A stretch of 64,000 nt of DNA from Lateolabrax maculatus (GCA_031216445.1 CM062205.1:15027001-15091000), one strand, 5' to 3'. Shown: positions 1 to 14,215, counted from the stretch's first letter. Notes: a model not told the origin generated them from the letters alone. Translations and numbers: made by a program.

Positions 1-411
1 AAATCAGTTCATCAGCCAAACTGAAGCCTACATGGGCACATCAAGTGATATCAGCATCAGTGTCACCCTGACTAACCCCCCCCTCTTATCTACCTCTGAA
101 TGGGGCTTTTATATTTTATATGCACGCAGCACAATGGACACAACACTGCGGGGGTTGGAGGTAATAACAGGAACATCTATGTAATGTACAGTAATTCAAG
201 TCTTATGTAAACTCCCTGCAATGACTGAGAGTGTTCCGCTTTTATGGTTTGGAGGCAAATTTGAGGGCAGAGTTTCCAATGATACATGGACAAGGTAATA
301 AAAACACCTTACAATGACGCAAGCTGATACAACATGAATTACCAAGTTAAATCAACACCTATGCGACACTGTCACACCAAACTCAACATTACAAGGACAT
401 ATGTACTGGAA

Positions 412-655
412 TACCGATTAATCGATTAATCTGTCAATTTTTTCTTCTATTTATCAGTTAATTCACCAAGGTGACATAATTAAATCTTCTGTCATACTAA
501 CAAAACACAAAGATATTCAGTTTGCAATAAAAGTAAGGCAGCAATCCAGTTTGAGATACTGAGAATGTTTGGTATTTGTACTTCAACTTGAATGATTAAT
601 GGAATAGTAGACGATTGATTTTTGGTTGATCAACTAATTGATTAATCAACTAATT
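412..655. mobile_element. Dispersed repeat copy, CGATTAATC family
   Basis: It has ATCGATTAATCTG near the start, an internal AAAGATATTCAGTTTGCAATA, and a tail with repeated GATTAATCAACTAATTG. The same order of motifs occurs in the copy at 14682-14948. This is a very common type of repeat in spiny-rayed fish; I cannot name its class. The copy is decayed. Confidence 0.55.
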
Positions 656-667
656 GTATAAGTCCTG

Positions 668-905
668 GACCAGTGGTTCCCAGCCTGTGACCCAGGAACC
701 CCACAGGGGATCGTGGGATCATAACTGGGATTATTCTGCTACATCATTTTTTATTAATTTCTTTAATCTTTACTTTGTTTCTTATCTACTAAATACTGGG
801 ATGTTTTATCTCTTTACCCCTCAAAAAAGACTAATAAGGGAAAATTACTTTTCGATACAAATGCTCACAACTTAAAACAACACACCTTGAGACGGGGGTC
901 ACAAG
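668..905. mobile_element. hAT-like non-autonomous element remnant
   Basis: It starts with CCAGTGGTTCCCAGCCTGTG, the kind of end seen in many hAT-derived short elements, and closes with GGGGTCACAAGTAG. No transposase is present. Boundaries are approximate. Confidence 0.35.
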
Positions 906-2444
906 TAGAGGTGTTCTTGTTATTGTGTCCATCACCTGTAAACCAGCAACATTAAGAGCTCCAAAATTCACCTCTATAGTTTACTGATAATATCCCTGTG
1001 ATCAAAGTTGAGTCATATAAAAGCTGCCTTTATATGTGTTTTGTACAAATAATGAGGTCACATTTCTGTTTCAGTGACACACATCCACAGCTCTGTGCGT
1101 CAAATATATAATGCCCAGTGAGGGCATCTACATCACAGCACTTTATCCCCCCCCTGTCAAGGCATAATTGCATAACCATGTCAGCTGCATGCTCTGGAGT
1201 TAGTGCTGCCTTGAGTTAACATGGTCTGTGGCATCATGGGCGTCAGAATAACAGACAAAAAACGTGGTCATGTGGCGGTCACGCTGATGTGTTCGGTGCC
1301 AAAGATGTTGTCTCTCTACAGGCTGTTACCATGTAGAGAAAATAAAGAGACATCTAATTTGGGCAGTAGAGTCTTCAGGGCAGATTCCTAGTTGATCCTG
1401 GAAAGACTCAGATATGAAAACTTTAAAAAGAACTTCTCGGCGAGCTGTACTGTACTTTTAAGGGTGGCTTGTTGATTGGAGATTAACTGTACTGGGGCTC
1501 TTTTATCACTCACAATAACGCAGCTGATGAAGCCGACTGTACCACTGCTGCCACAGCTCCTTCCCTCTTAATTATCATGATACAGTGCGAGTTTCAACTT
1601 CAGCTGAAGACCAATCATTTAAAACATTCCCACAGACATTAATCCATTGCATAATATCCTAACAAACCAATGTCTTCTTTCCATCTCTCTCTCTTTTTAT
1701 CTCTCTCCATCCGTTTCATAATAATTGCCCGGCCGGACAGCCAAGACAGTTAAGTCCCCTATAAGCCATTAATATTAAAGCTCCAGGCAGTGAGGGCTAT
1801 TTATGTCTGTGTGTGTCAGGCATTGTCCACACTGTGCAGACGGAGAACATGAGTGAGATATGTGAGGATGACTGTGACATTCCTCCACCAGACAGCATCA
1901 GTCAGTCACCCGCTCTGGAACAATCCGCCTCTAAACGCCCAAAAACGCCACGTATCAGACAGTGTAACATGTTGGCCCGAGCCTGAACAGCAATGTCAGC
2001 TGCTTCATCTGCTGGGAGAGAATCTGTTTTATTCTTTCAAGTGACAGTAGTAAGAGATTACTTGACAGGTCTAGATATTATTTTAAAATCACCCCCACAG
2101 CTCATTAATCACAAGCTCAGAAGTGATAAAGCAGTGCGCCTGTGTCGCCTTTTCTTTTAAATCCACTCTGTTTTCTGGAATCTAATGTAGTCTGAGTCCG
2201 CCAAAGGTTGTGATCATTTATTTATGCCTTGTTGGAAAATTCTCTTTCACTTGCCCCTATTTACAAAGCCTTGGGTAAACAGAAAATGGTAAAGATTCAC
2301 TGGCTTGCTCAAGGAAACTTCAGCTGAGCATATGCATATGTCCTCAAAGCCATACGGCCTGTTCTTAACCTCACATTTAGTCTGGACTAGTTTAATCCAG
2401 TCTAACATGATCGAGTCGAGCCTGTGTTACTGCTGCACTGTATA

Positions 2445-2750
2445 GCAATGATTCCCAACCAGGAGTACTTGTGCCCCGAGAGGACTGCAGTTGCCATGGG
2501 ATATGTGGAAAGATTGTGGAATGGCTCAGATGTCCATATATTTTGTCAGCTAAAAGCAATGGACAAAAGTGGTTGATGTTAATGGATATAAATGAAAATA
2601 GCAATAGCAAAACATAATGGATAAATGGTTGAAATGGCTAAACCTAATGGACAAATGATTAAAACGTCCAGCTTCTGCCACTCCAAGTGCTTGCAGTACA
2701 ACTGATCTAAACATTAACAATTCAATTGCATGAAAAAAAAAAAAAAAACA
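2445..2750. mobile_element. Decayed dispersed repeat with A-rich end
   Basis: Contains ATTCCCAACCAGGAGTACTT and ends near a run of 17 A residues at about 2731-2748. Both features resemble a short repeat commonly seen in fish genomes, but the class is uncertain. Confidence 0.3.
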
Positions 2751-4341
2751 ACGTAACATTATCCCATTTATTTAAGTAATAGTGTTAAATAACATCCATT
2801 TTAAAATCAATTTAAATCAACATGGTGGGTGGTGTTGATGAATGGGTCTTTTATCTCATCTAATAGGGCTGTTGGGCTGTATAGTGCTTGCCATTGACAT
2901 ACAGTGCATTGGATGTATACTTAAGTGTTTTCAGTTATCAAAACAGTGTGTCGATGCACTCCTCTGATCTCTTTTGTCACCACTGATAAGTAGGATGGAT
3001 CACTGGGATGATGAAGCACTTTTCTTCCTCTCTGCCCTCTTTCTGCAGCTCTCGTCCTCCTCCTCATTCTCAATTCTCCTCTCCTCATTCACAATTCCCT
3101 GTGTTAGATCTCAGTCAGCCCCGAGCACAACTCCGTGTAGGAAAATATAACGCTCCAACACATTCTTTATCGACTTCAAATAAGAATTTGTAACCGAGAA
3201 GAGCGACTGCTCATTTCTAACAAAATGCAGATTATTGAAACCTTTCAAATGCTGCCAATTTGTAAGACTAATATCAGTATTAGTAAGTGTTTTACTTTAA
3301 TATCAACAATTATCTTAAATAGGAGGATGTCACTTTTTCAAATAGTGGAGATCTTATTTCTGGAATAAATGTACACACTTACAATGTGTACTGCAGTATA
3401 CTATGGATGTTCAAAGGTAACAAGCACCTCCAAAGCTTACTTTACATCCTCTCATCTATCTATTGGCAAGAAAGCGATGAACCATGATCCAAACGGATTA
3501 GCTATAAACTCGAGCTAAGATTTTGATGCAGTAAAAGCTGCAGTGAAGTTCCCTATTCTTATGTCTTTAAGGTTTGTTGTTGACAACTAAATATGTAAAT
3601 GCATCATTACATGCATTTGTTTTCCCTTTAACCTCTGTTTTTTCATGTGCATGTAAAAATAAATGACTACACTGTACATTCAGCATAAATTCACACATAA
3701 GGTGAATCGAATAGAAGAAATCTAGGTTTTTGCAGAGTCTCTAACGTGCATGATTCATTTCCTAAGAGATGAGAAGAGGAGGAGGCAGAGAGGCAGAAAA
3801 GATGCTCAAAGCCAGACGCTGTATCTCAGACTCACTGACGAGCAGCATTTGTATTCTGAAGTGGAGCTCTGCAGAGGAGCAGGAGGGAGGAAATCAGGGC
3901 AGTGGATCATCACGGTGGGCTCATATACGCATGCTTATAATACACACATGCACGCTAATGCACGCCCGCACACACAGAACCACACAATGCAACACATAGC
4001 CACGATGGCCAATACAAATTGCATGCAAATATATACTGTATTTGTGCCATATCATCTGTCAATTCAAACTAGAACATGCACACACACATCAGTAAACATG
4101 TATTCACCACAAGAACTCGCCCAAAATAGAAATGCATGAAAATGTGACAAATGTAACAACAGCTCTCGCAGACACATAAGTAATATGAGCTTTGTCTGTG
4201 TGTCTGTGTCTATGTGTGTGTTTGTCTGTGAGTGAGTGTGATGTGACAGCAGAAGAATGGAAGGAATGATGGTGTAAAAACTCTAGAGCTCGGCCACTGC
4301 AGGCATGCAGGTGCTGCGGCTGCATATCCCCATGATCTTCT

Positions 4342-4364
4342 CACACACACACACACACACACAC
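4342..4364. repeat. (CA)n microsatellite
   Basis: About 11 uninterrupted CA units. Confidence 0.9.
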
Positions 4365-5037
4365 GCCGCCCACTCCATCCCATCACTGCCAAACTCTTGT
4401 TACACCATGCTACCTCACTTGGCCCAGCCAAATCAACCCCTGGTGTAAGCGCCAATGCAGCTGCTGTAATCTAGGCCAAGCTATTTATAAAGCAAGCAGC
4501 CAAGTACAGGCGCAGGGAGCCAGGGGGAGACAGAGGGATGGGAGGATAAAAGAGTGTCTACAGGGCAAAGAGACAGATCTACAGAGTGTAGGTGAGAAAG
4601 AGCGGGGGAGAACAGAGGCTGGTGGTGTGGAGGGAATAAAAGTAGTGAGAGGATGAGTGAAAATAGAAAGAAACACCGAAAGAGAGCGGTCGTGTCAGGT
4701 GCAAAGGACAGCATGAATACCTGAGCACGAGCAGACACCAGCCATCAACTGTAAATGACACAAGTAGCCTCGATCAACACTCCTTCAAAGCCAGAAATGT
4801 GTTTTATCTGACAGGATTGCTGCAGCTTTACGTGATTTGGATGTGAAAAATGTTGAAACATAAGTTTTACATGACTTCTGGCAATCAAGCTTTAATTAAT
4901 AGTGATAGACAACTCCCAGAGGCCAACTCTGACTGTAACTCTTTTCTCCTAATTAACAAAAATGAGCCTGATGTCATGGGGAATCTGAACATGCAACTGT
5001 ACAAGTAAAATGTCCAATATTCATATATATTCATATA

Positions 5038-5040
<3 letters not shown>

Positions 5041-5087
<47 letters not shown>
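5041..5087. repeat. (AT)n(AC)n compound microsatellite
   Basis: About 14 AT units run directly into about nine AC units. Confidence 0.95.
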
Positions 5088-8000
5088 ACAGTGTTTGGTT
5101 GTTTGCAGAGGTGTGGTGCTATTTGTTCAAGTACCAGAGTGCACGTATGACACGCGCATGCCTGCACAGTTAAATTGTGGCTTGTTTAGAAGGTTATGCA
5201 ACCACTGTACCTAAGGTGGCAAGTTTACATCCATTAGTCAACTATAACTGACAGCGCGATCAAATGGAAAGGTGAGTTTCGGAAAAAGTTTCATCATGTC
5301 GAGAATATAAGCGGCAGTCAGCCAAACTCCTTGCTAAGTAGTATTAAGTGACACCATGGAGTACATCATCATAAACTTTTACTTTTTGCCTTTTCATCTT
5401 TACTTTAGTTAACGTTAGCTGGCTTTAGTATATATGTAATTCACTGTGCCGCAAGGCTACCGGCAACTTTTAAGGTGGAATGTTTTCTTTCATGTTACTC
5501 AATGCATGAGCTGATGTCGTGAATCAATCACCACATCTTAAATGTCAATTTGACAACTTTGACCATTCCTTTTGTTTTTATTGGCTCGCTTGCATTACAC
5601 AATTAATACAAATTCTGATATTAGCATTCAAAGTTGTTTCATTAGTCCTTTATGAAAATAATCTCATACAAATATAAATGTATCAGTTTTGGAATAGAGA
5701 TGCACCGATCAGTAACAAAACTATATATTTTCTCCAAGTTATAAAACTTCACCTTCAACAAAATATTTAATTTTAAATTATTGCCCAAAAGACCTAACAA
5801 CTGACAATTAGAGATGATGGCCATTTCATAGATATGCTGAATGTAATGTTTTTGAAGGGTATCTTGGGATGTAAAAACTGCATATAAAACTGAATATAAT
5901 GATATGAATATGTAAATTAGTCTTTTTATGTACAAAGTGCCTGTACAAACAGTATTACAAATGCTGTCCAAACATGGAACCTGACAGCATTGAATGTTTG
6001 TGGTTCATAGCCTAAATCTGGTGGGCCACCAGCAGATGTTCAGTGTTTTAACCCAGTCCAGCAGCTTAGGAGCTGGAGAGATGAGCTGCCATATAGCTGT
6101 GTGAGTGGGACAGAGACAGAGGGAGAGGAGGGGGGTGGACGAGGTAGCACAGAGCGACACGTGCCGATGGTTCCACTGATTACTTTGCTTTGAAATCAGG
6201 TCAAACCTTTGGATGGGTTGGACGGACGGGCATGCAGGCATCGCCTCTGCTTGAATACCAGACACAACAAAAAGGAAAGAAAGACGGGCGGGGAAGGACC
6301 CGAGGCGGTCTCAGAGCTTTGAAGACAACACAGTGCTCTGAGGAGTGGGTGCCATTTTCTGAGGCAGGCAAACAAAGAGGGAGAAAGAAATTATAGACTC
6401 TTCACCAGATAATAGAAAGAGCTCTCTATTATTTTACTTTAAACAGATCTAATTTAGAGCCGTGGGATTTTCATGGCAACTGTGATGAAAAGAAGTGGTG
6501 TTATGCTGCTAAGAGATTGCAAAAAAGATGAGGCTGGCCCGTAAGCAAACTAAATAAAAAGCGAAAAAAAATAATTTTGCTATATCTTCCAGATCTGTTT
6601 CAGACAACCCATCTGCCACCAGAGCAACAGACGCTCAAACAGGCACAGACCGCCTCACAGGCCCCCAGATGCCATTAACGTGGGTATAGACCGTCAATAA
6701 GCAACATGATGGAGACAGCGAGAGGCAGAGGAAGGGAGATGCACACTGAGACAGACTTAAATGACAGGGGGGAAAAGAACAAGAAATGAACAAAATGAAA
6801 GACCTGAAGAAAAACAGGAAAAAAACAAAGTAAACCAAATTGAATCGGGGACAGTCACACACACAATTGTATTTCCTTTTTCCGGCAAATAACATCAGTG
6901 AAAAACAAGTGCAGAGAGAAAAATCAACAACAACAGACTTGTCAATAGTCCTTTTCTGTAAATGACAACAGGCAGAAATTGATTTGGATGCCGGTCTCCC
7001 CACCTCTCTTCGCATAAATAACTCCAAGAAACAGCCTCACAGGGGAGCAGGCTTTGCAGACGCAAGTGCCACACAATTCATTAAGATGTCAACAAAGTTC
7101 TGTAAGTAAACAGAAAGGGAAAAGAAAGAAATAAGGGCAGGATTTTAACCAAACTGGAGCTAGGACTGTACAGTGCAACACCATGTCTCTATTAAACACA
7201 GCATAAAGAAAAACCTTTTAATTTTAAAAATACATCTTTAAACAAAGAGAATATGAACAGACGGACAAACAGACAGATCAACAACTGGAACTTATCCTCA
7301 CAGCCTCCGATCATCTGAAGAACATTTTTGTATTTTATGGACTGTATGACTGCAGTTACACCTCAATTCATGGCAGTCCATTTATACTTGGCATCATTAA
7401 AATAAGAGATCATATTCTGTTGTTGTATTGTGAACCGCTATTCATGAAAGCGCCCACAGAACATTTCTTTTTTTAGACTGATAGAACCAAAAAATAATCT
7501 TGATTTAAATAGATTCACAGGAGCACGACTAAGAACAAATAACACAGGGACTTACATAGCATCTTAAATCTTATAGTTTCATAATCAGCCCCTGTGTAGT
7601 AGGCGAGGGCGAGGAAAGATGAGTTTGTGGGCAAGATGAGCCATCTCTTTTATCAAGGCAACCGTACACAAAACCATTCATTGTTACATACAAAAGAAGG
7701 AAAAATATATTTCCCTGAAGCTCTAATGGTTATGTTTTGGGAGTGGTACTGATGCTTAATGAGTATTAATATAAGAAAAATTAAACTATTATACTATTTT
7801 ATTAAGATGAAGACGTAAGGATGTTTGTCTTTAAATAGATGTTTGAAGTTTATAAAGTACAACATGACATAACAGACTTTTGTAATTAGCTCTGTAAAGT
7901 AAATTCTCAAAATGATGAGGTAATTAAATCAGATATTTTTAATATTACAGTGCATTATCATTACTGCATGTCTTCAGAGTACAAATATAAAAAACCCAGG

Positions 8001-8104
8001 GATCAGATTCCTTGTAGAACATACAAGACCAACAAAGAAAGTATGAGAAAAATAAAAAGTTGATTCTTGTGGCAAAAATGTGAGAAATTAAATTAGTTAA
8101 ATTT

Positions 8105-8110
8105 TGTGTG

Positions 8111-8160
<50 letters not shown>
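8105..8160. repeat. (GT)n(AT)n(AC)n compound microsatellite
   Basis: GTGTGT, then (AT)n, then (AC)n, then AT again; the centre is self-complementary. Confidence 0.95.
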
Positions 8161-8161
<1 letters not shown>

Positions 8162-8163
8162 TC

Positions 8164-8227
8164 ACAAAGATATTAAATTATATAAAAATGAGAAAAGCAG
8201 CAATTCTCACATTTGAGCAGCTGAAGT
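8164..8227. mobile_element. Fragment of the CGATTAATC repeat family
   Basis: Holds ACAAAGATATT, GAGAAAAGCAGCAA and TCTCACATTTGAGCAGCTG, which I recall from the internal part of the family represented at 412-655 and 14682-14948. No ends are preserved. Confidence 0.35.
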
Positions 8228-8425
8228 CAGTCGGAGGCTGATGTGAACGTTTTTCCCCCACTCTGCTGCTCTTGATTATGGTTTAAACGATATGACATGA
8301 ACAAGACATTACACTACTAAAAAGAGACAGCCACACAGGTATTCTGGCAGATTAGACCTCTGCTCAGGTTGAAGATGGGCGAAGTGAATTATATGAGGGC
8401 ACCAGACTCAATGTACTAATGAGAA

Positions 8426-8735
8426 TAGGCCTTTTCACCAGACATTGTGACTACTGAGTGTATTATTATATAGGGAATAGTAAATGAGTGGACAGGGGAG
8501 AGATTTCAGAATTAGCCTTTGACTTGTCATAGCAGGAAAAGCACAAGTGCTACCAACAACATTAACGATGGCTCTGTTCTTTTCATGTGTTGCAGGAAGC
8601 CATGACAGTGTGACAGTGAGCCAGCATGCACAGGACTCTGAAACTGTAGCAGTTCAATGAAATTCAACCATCACTCATTTTATTATTTACACTTGTGCTT
8701 TTCTTACTGTCACATATAAAAATGTCTTCATGCCA
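8426..8735 (+). mobile_element. Dispersed element copy 1 (paired with 18702-18953)
   Basis: From about 8521 it follows the 18.7-kb copy closely: GACTTGTCATAGCAGGAAAA, then the shared core GACAGTGTGACAGTGAGCCA and TTTTATTATTTACAC. The left end TAGGCCTTTTCACC also matches, but about 70 bases at 8450-8520 are extra. The right inverted end is missing. No coding capacity. Confidence 0.65.
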
Positions 8736-9766
8736 TGCCACTTGTTGCATATCGGCAACAGTTGAGGAAACCCTGTTAAATGGAGTGCAGGCTGCACATG
8801 AGGCAGCAAGTACGACACTGAATCTCTACCAGTTGATAATCAAACAGCAGCTAGTAGATAAGACACTGTGGTAAACTTTAATTTCACCTCTTCACAGCTG
8901 CTAAGTTCTGGAAAAGACAGTAAATTACCTTTCCCAATTGGATTCGGCCTCAACAAGCCATGCTAAATATGTGTTTATTAGTCTGCATTGTTTACAATGT
9001 TGTTTGGTGCATGTGGCATTTGGTTAATGTGCCGCACAGCACTGTCAAATCAAGATGGCAAATATGGCATGTTGCCAGGCTGTTTAGCATGCCGAACAGA
9101 AATGAAGTAGAAACCAGGTCTGACTGACACTAACCAGTGCTTCGCTGGTTGCGTTTGCAGCACAGCCAAGACCTAATCACCCAAAATAATGAAAGTCACC
9201 TGTGTTGGTCCACCATTGGTGTGCAGGGCCTTTGAACACAGAACGTATTGTCACAGATGGTAAAGATAATACAGATTTTGTGACATAATCATGTCACAGT
9301 ATTAGCTGGTTATAGCTGGAGCCTACGTAAAGGTTCAGATATTACTAGAAAATCTAGTACCTGACTTCAACACAGAAAAGCAGAAAACTGTAATTTGCCA
9401 CCCTGAGTGCCACAACAGCTCAATTTAACCAAACGCTGCTCTCCATTGTTGTCTGCTTCTCTTAAATTGCTTTTTTGCTCGTGTCTGTTGGATAAATAAT
9501 GGCAAAACAAACACAGCAGGTTGGTGAGACAACCCTGGTCACTGTACCAGAATAATATCCAGGCCGCAGCAAGAGCAGAGGCCAGCGGCACTCACTCACT
9601 CCGCACTGCATCATGTCTGACCTTCAGCCTGCCAAGCACCCGCTCCCTCACGTTCACCCGGCGGGACCGATACCCAAAAATAGACTGTGGTCTGACACAT
9701 GCAAACATATCACTACCACGCGCGTGCAGCCACACTGTATATACATGTATTGTGTGTGCACATAAA

Positions 9767-9790
9767 ACACACACACACACACACACACAC
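9767..9790. repeat. (AC)n microsatellite
   Basis: About 12 AC units. Confidence 0.9.
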
Positions 9791-12502
9791 TTTACATCTC
9801 ACTTTTCACATCCTCGATCATGCTATCTTTAGTCCCCGATGTGTTGTTTCATTGCTCCACTCTGCTCTGGGGTTGTCTGATGTTATCGTCCGATATTTCT
9901 GTGAGTCACACCATCAAACACATTACACTGAAGGAACAGCTGTGTCAACAAAAGCAGTTCGACTTTTCACATCCTTACAGCACTCTATCGCTGCTGTTGG
10001 CAAGGTTTGGAAAATGCTCCGTAGTAAAGATGCGGGACAAGTTCTCTCGTGGTATGGTTGTGTTTTATTTGAGTTTATATCGGACGAACGAACACGCTTC
10101 CAGTAAAGGTTGAAGACAAAGGTTGGACCGCGAACTGGATTCACAAACGTAAAACGTTAGAGTAACTGTCGGAATTAACTGCACTGTCCCATCACGCCAG
10201 GAAAAAACATAGTATCATCTGCAAAAAAATTAACGTTAAGTCCCCTTTAGGAAGTGTGCACAGTAAGTCAAGTGGTCAACGAGAGTGAAAGTAAAAAGAC
10301 TAAAATATCAGACAGCTAACGGCTAGCTGGGTTAGCAATGAACTTATCAATTATCACGAAACAGCTGTAATAAAGAGTCCCTACAGATAAAGCTCCAACA
10401 AGGAGAGGACGTTAAACAATGGCGGTAAATATTTGCACGGATCTGACAAAATGGTGGATGTAAAGATGTAATCAGCCAAACATCAACTGTTCTAGAACAG
10501 TGCCAGTAGTGGCTGGGGGCAGAACTTCCTGACGGCTGCCACCACATGTCTGCTCAGATTCATGCTCTGTTTGATTACGCTTTGCTGATTTAAATAAATA
10601 AGTTGCCAATTTTAATCTAAATTTTATCTAAAGGAAGTTCTTGTGCATCTGCTTGTATTAAATAAAAATGTAATTATTGTATTAAATAAAAAGATACACC
10701 CACAAATACCCAGCCCTATTGTTGAGTTTTCAAATGTTCAGTGCTTTGACTCAGGCCAAAGTGATAAATTGTTGTGGTGAATGTGTGAGCAAACAGTTGC
10801 CTATTTACACATCCAGAAGACGGAGCAATGTTTGCACTCATTTGGAGTCGTATTTTTGGCCACCCTACAAATGCAAATCCAATATTCACATACTCTGTTG
10901 TCTCTTTGGCTGCTAAATCCTCCACTGTGTTCACCAGCTAACTTGTCTGTCAGCCATATTTTTTTTTGTTGTTGTTGTTGCTGAAAACAACTGCATGCTG
11001 TGGCTGGAAATGAAGCCGATGAGTGAGAGTCAACCAAAACAGTAAAGTTGAACTTAAAGACACTGAATTGCTCTGTAGAGCCGAGAGCAGAGTCAACTCA
11101 TAATCTCCTGAGGGTTTGTTACTATGAGCAAGCCTGTTCACATTACACTTAATCATTTGACACATTTTAATATGCAAATATTAATTTAGTGAACAACTTT
11201 AAGCTGACATAATTCATTTAGTGTCATTCTATAACAATACAGGGCAGCGACTCCAAAGCATTTGTTTGGTTTTCCATTGCCTGTAAGATAAAAACATTTT
11301 GCGTGGTATTGTATTAAGATTGCAGCTGGCGCTTGCTTCATTGCTCTGGTTATGGATTGAGGAGAGCTCAGTCTGACAGCAGCAGGAGAAGCGATGAAAG
11401 CTTTGCTCCATGCTGATTGGGCCTGATATACACTGAGCACTATGAGGGATGACTTATAATGGCTTCTCTGACCTTAGTCTTGACAACCACTTTGCCTCCT
11501 TACTTTGCCCACTTACTCCTCTGTCTCTAACTACCTCACTCCTTGTACACACTTGTTTTCTGTGGGGGCTATAGATGATGACTCATGCCACACTGGCTGC
11601 TGCTTTGTCCGCTCTATGAAATGCTGTCACTCGTATTCATATAGTGAATATAGTTGATGAGGCCTTAGGACACAATGAGAACTAGTCTAAAGAAGCTAAT
11701 CAGAGGTGTAGGCGACTCAGCATTTTCCAAATCAAATCTGAAATGAATCAGCACTGATTCAGTGCAATTTGATTTGGGTAGGTGAAATTTTTTTGGGTTT
11801 GGTTTAGTTATGGACAACATTGTAATAATTAAGAAAATACAACATATATCAGATATATCAGGAATAGATGGATAAAGTCCTGGACTTATTTTTATCATGG
11901 TCCGTGGTGTTTACACAGTCCACCAAACTTTATCAAGATGGAGACAGGCATTCTGTACGTGACAATAAGAAATATTAGGAAAAAAACAAAAAAACTGAAT
12001 CATTTGTACAATCAATTTTTTTCTGGAAGTTAAAAATAAATGAGTGCATCCAAATGTTTGATATTTTTGAGAGATTTAGCATTAAATAAAAAAATTGTCT
12101 GTAATAACAAGATGTGGCTAATGAAAAACAAGACCTATTTGATATTTTAATTGCGAGACTGATGATTTGGGCTGTATGAGAAATTATTCAAATCATTAAG
12201 TGTAGTGGCACAGCCCTGTTTTAATCATGATAATTCATTTTAATTAGTAAATGAATAATAAACCCAATCATTTCAGTGGAGAGGTGGTCTGATCTGACTA
12301 GACCTCAGCTGAACTTCCTAAAGAAACTGGAGGCTCTTTCAAGGCGTCTCTCCGTTTTACCTAAAAGCTGGTCAGGGGAACAAAATACTGCAGATAAAAG
12401 AGAAAAGTGTGCCACTAGGTTGTACTTTCTTTTCACAAATGCAGAAGAAAGGAAAAGGCTTTTACAGCTTGCTAAGAGCTTCTTATAAATATGGGGGCAC
12501 AT

Positions 12503-12540
12503 GTCTCTCTCACTCTCTCGCTCTCTCACTCTCTCGCTCT
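12503..12540. repeat. TC-rich tandem repeat
   Basis: A 16-base unit CTCTCTCACTCTCTCG is present a little over twice. Confidence 0.7.
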
Positions 12541-13825
12541 AAAAGAGCACTGTGTGATTGCAGAAACAGCCCATCCTCCTGCATGCAGGCCTTTGAGAAC
12601 AGAAACAGAAGGTAATGTCGATGTTGGGAGGGAGCCAAGAGCCCAAAGACACAAAAATGTAGGTTGCCATGTCCCTGTTCTTCACTAAGGATGTAGACAC
12701 TGAGTTTAGAGATGTCAAGTTTTGAGCAGTTAGGAAAATGCTGAAATGTTTCAATTTTTGAGTAAGTTACAGCCCGTGTGAGTGTATGTGTGTGTGTGTG
12801 TGTGCAGAATCAAACCGCATTGCTACAAGCCAAAAACAACCTCATGCTTTGAAAATATCACATACCTCATCCCTTCCTGTCCTCATTTTTGAAAAGTTAA
12901 ATAAATGTCAAAAGTTTTATTTTTAGTGAGGCTCATTTAATTGAGCCATATGTAGAACAATCTATTGACATGCTCTGATTGAAGGGTGCGTGGGTGGCAT
13001 TTCCACTTAAAAGCCGGAGTGTGAATCTTAATGAAGTGAGGAGGCAAAGGGAGGGAAGGGGGCAGACTCTTCTGCTGGGAGCAATGGGTGTACAAACAGC
13101 AACCTCACAAAGCAGGAGTGATTCATTTAAAGGGATTTTGTGTATGCGCCAGATTTAGCCACTCTGCTTTGCATTTACATACGTGGAGAGGATAAATAAA
13201 GAACGCTTAGAAGGGAGACAGCGGGGGAATATTAAAAGAATTGAGGAAGGAGAAGAATGTTAACAAGCGAGTGATCAAAAAGAGGAAGAAAAATGTTACC
13301 AAGACGATGGAGGGGATAGCTTTTAGAGACATACAGTGGAGAAAGATGGATGGATAGACTTGGCAGAGAGTAAAGACGTCAAAAGAGAGACAGAGAGAGA
13401 GGGAGAGAGATGTGAAGCATGCCAGCTGGGAGGATGGAGGGATGGTAGGACAGCATAATTGGATTAGAGGGGCAGAAAATTAAAAGTATTTTCTTTGTAG
13501 CATCCTACAGCAAACAGGATCCAGTGATCCCAAGTATTCCTGCTCCGAGGAGCTGTGACAGAGAGACTACACATCCCAGAAAGGCCTTAAGACAGTATAT
13601 ACAGTATGTGTAGGCGTGGGCACAAATGTAACTGTATTTGTCTGCATCGTGTGCGCTTTTTTTTTATGAGGCCTGCTGCCACGTCCACAAGCATACGGTG
13701 GCATGAGTAACACACTGCATGAGGTGATGATGAAAGGCTTAGTATGCTCACGATTCTGTGCAAGTCATATTCAAATCCGATGCCCTCCATTCATGTTCCC
13801 TGGCAAATATATAACAGCACCGGGC

Positions 13826-13850
13826 GTGTGTGTGTGTGTGTGTGTGTGTG
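13826..13850. repeat. (GT)n microsatellite
   Basis: About 12 GT units, 150 bases beyond the rcan3 coding exon donor. Confidence 0.9.
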
Positions 13851-14005
13851 AGCAATCAGCAGTGCAGCTTGAGGCCGTGACTGGACTTCGACAGACAGGA
13901 GCAAAAGCTATGGATGACATCATGCACATGTTGCTGGGCGCGCTGACACATTCAGCAGGATGACTCAAACACTGGGACCCAGAAAGCGGGTTCGCACCAA
14001 CTCAC

Positions 14006-14215
14006 CCTGTGTGCGTCCTCTTCAAACACGGCTTCATGGACGCTGCACGCAAAGAGCGCCGTGGGCAGGTCGCTCAGATCCATCATCTCCTCCGCCATGC
14101 CGTCCTGATCAGTCTCCCCAAACACCATGTCTTCTTCCTCTTCCTCGTCCTCCTCGGGGTCGCTGCTGTAGGCCTCGGAGCCGTTGCTCCACGCCTTGGA
14201 GCTCTCTCGCAGCAT
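14006..14215 (-). CDS. rcan3: Regulator of calcineurin 3, first coding exon (partial gene)
   Basis: Codes for 70 residues beginning MLRESSKAW, with an acidic run (PEEDEEEEED) and then MMDLSDLPTALFACSVHEAVF. This is the isoform-specific N-terminus of vertebrate RCAN3, and it ends where the RRM-like domain should begin. RCAN proteins bind the phosphatase calcineurin and modulate calcium-NFAT signalling in the cytoplasm. The start is the ATG at 14213-14215. The exon ends in a complete codon before a strong donor (GTGAGT, 14005-14000). Just upstream of the ATG, at about 14240, is a pyrimidine-rich acceptor, so the 5' UTR is spliced to a separate first exon. The RRM-like exon, the calcineurin-binding LxVP/PxIxIT-type exons and the C-terminus were not found at lower coordinates, so the gene should continue past the left edge. 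Identity is strong; absence of later exons is from reading by eye. Confidence 0.9.

Larger units (their letters stand above)
1..13950. other. No coding exon found; presumed rcan3 intron
   Basis: Nothing in either strand of this stretch looks like a conserved exon with splice sites. It is AT-rich and carries microsatellites, several decayed dispersed repeats and GA-rich runs. If rcan3 continues off the left edge, all of it is intron. A slightly CpG-richer segment at 9.6-10.5 kb is the one part that could hold an alternative promoter. The longer open frames here run through (CA)n tracts and show no family resemblance. Confidence 0.6.
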
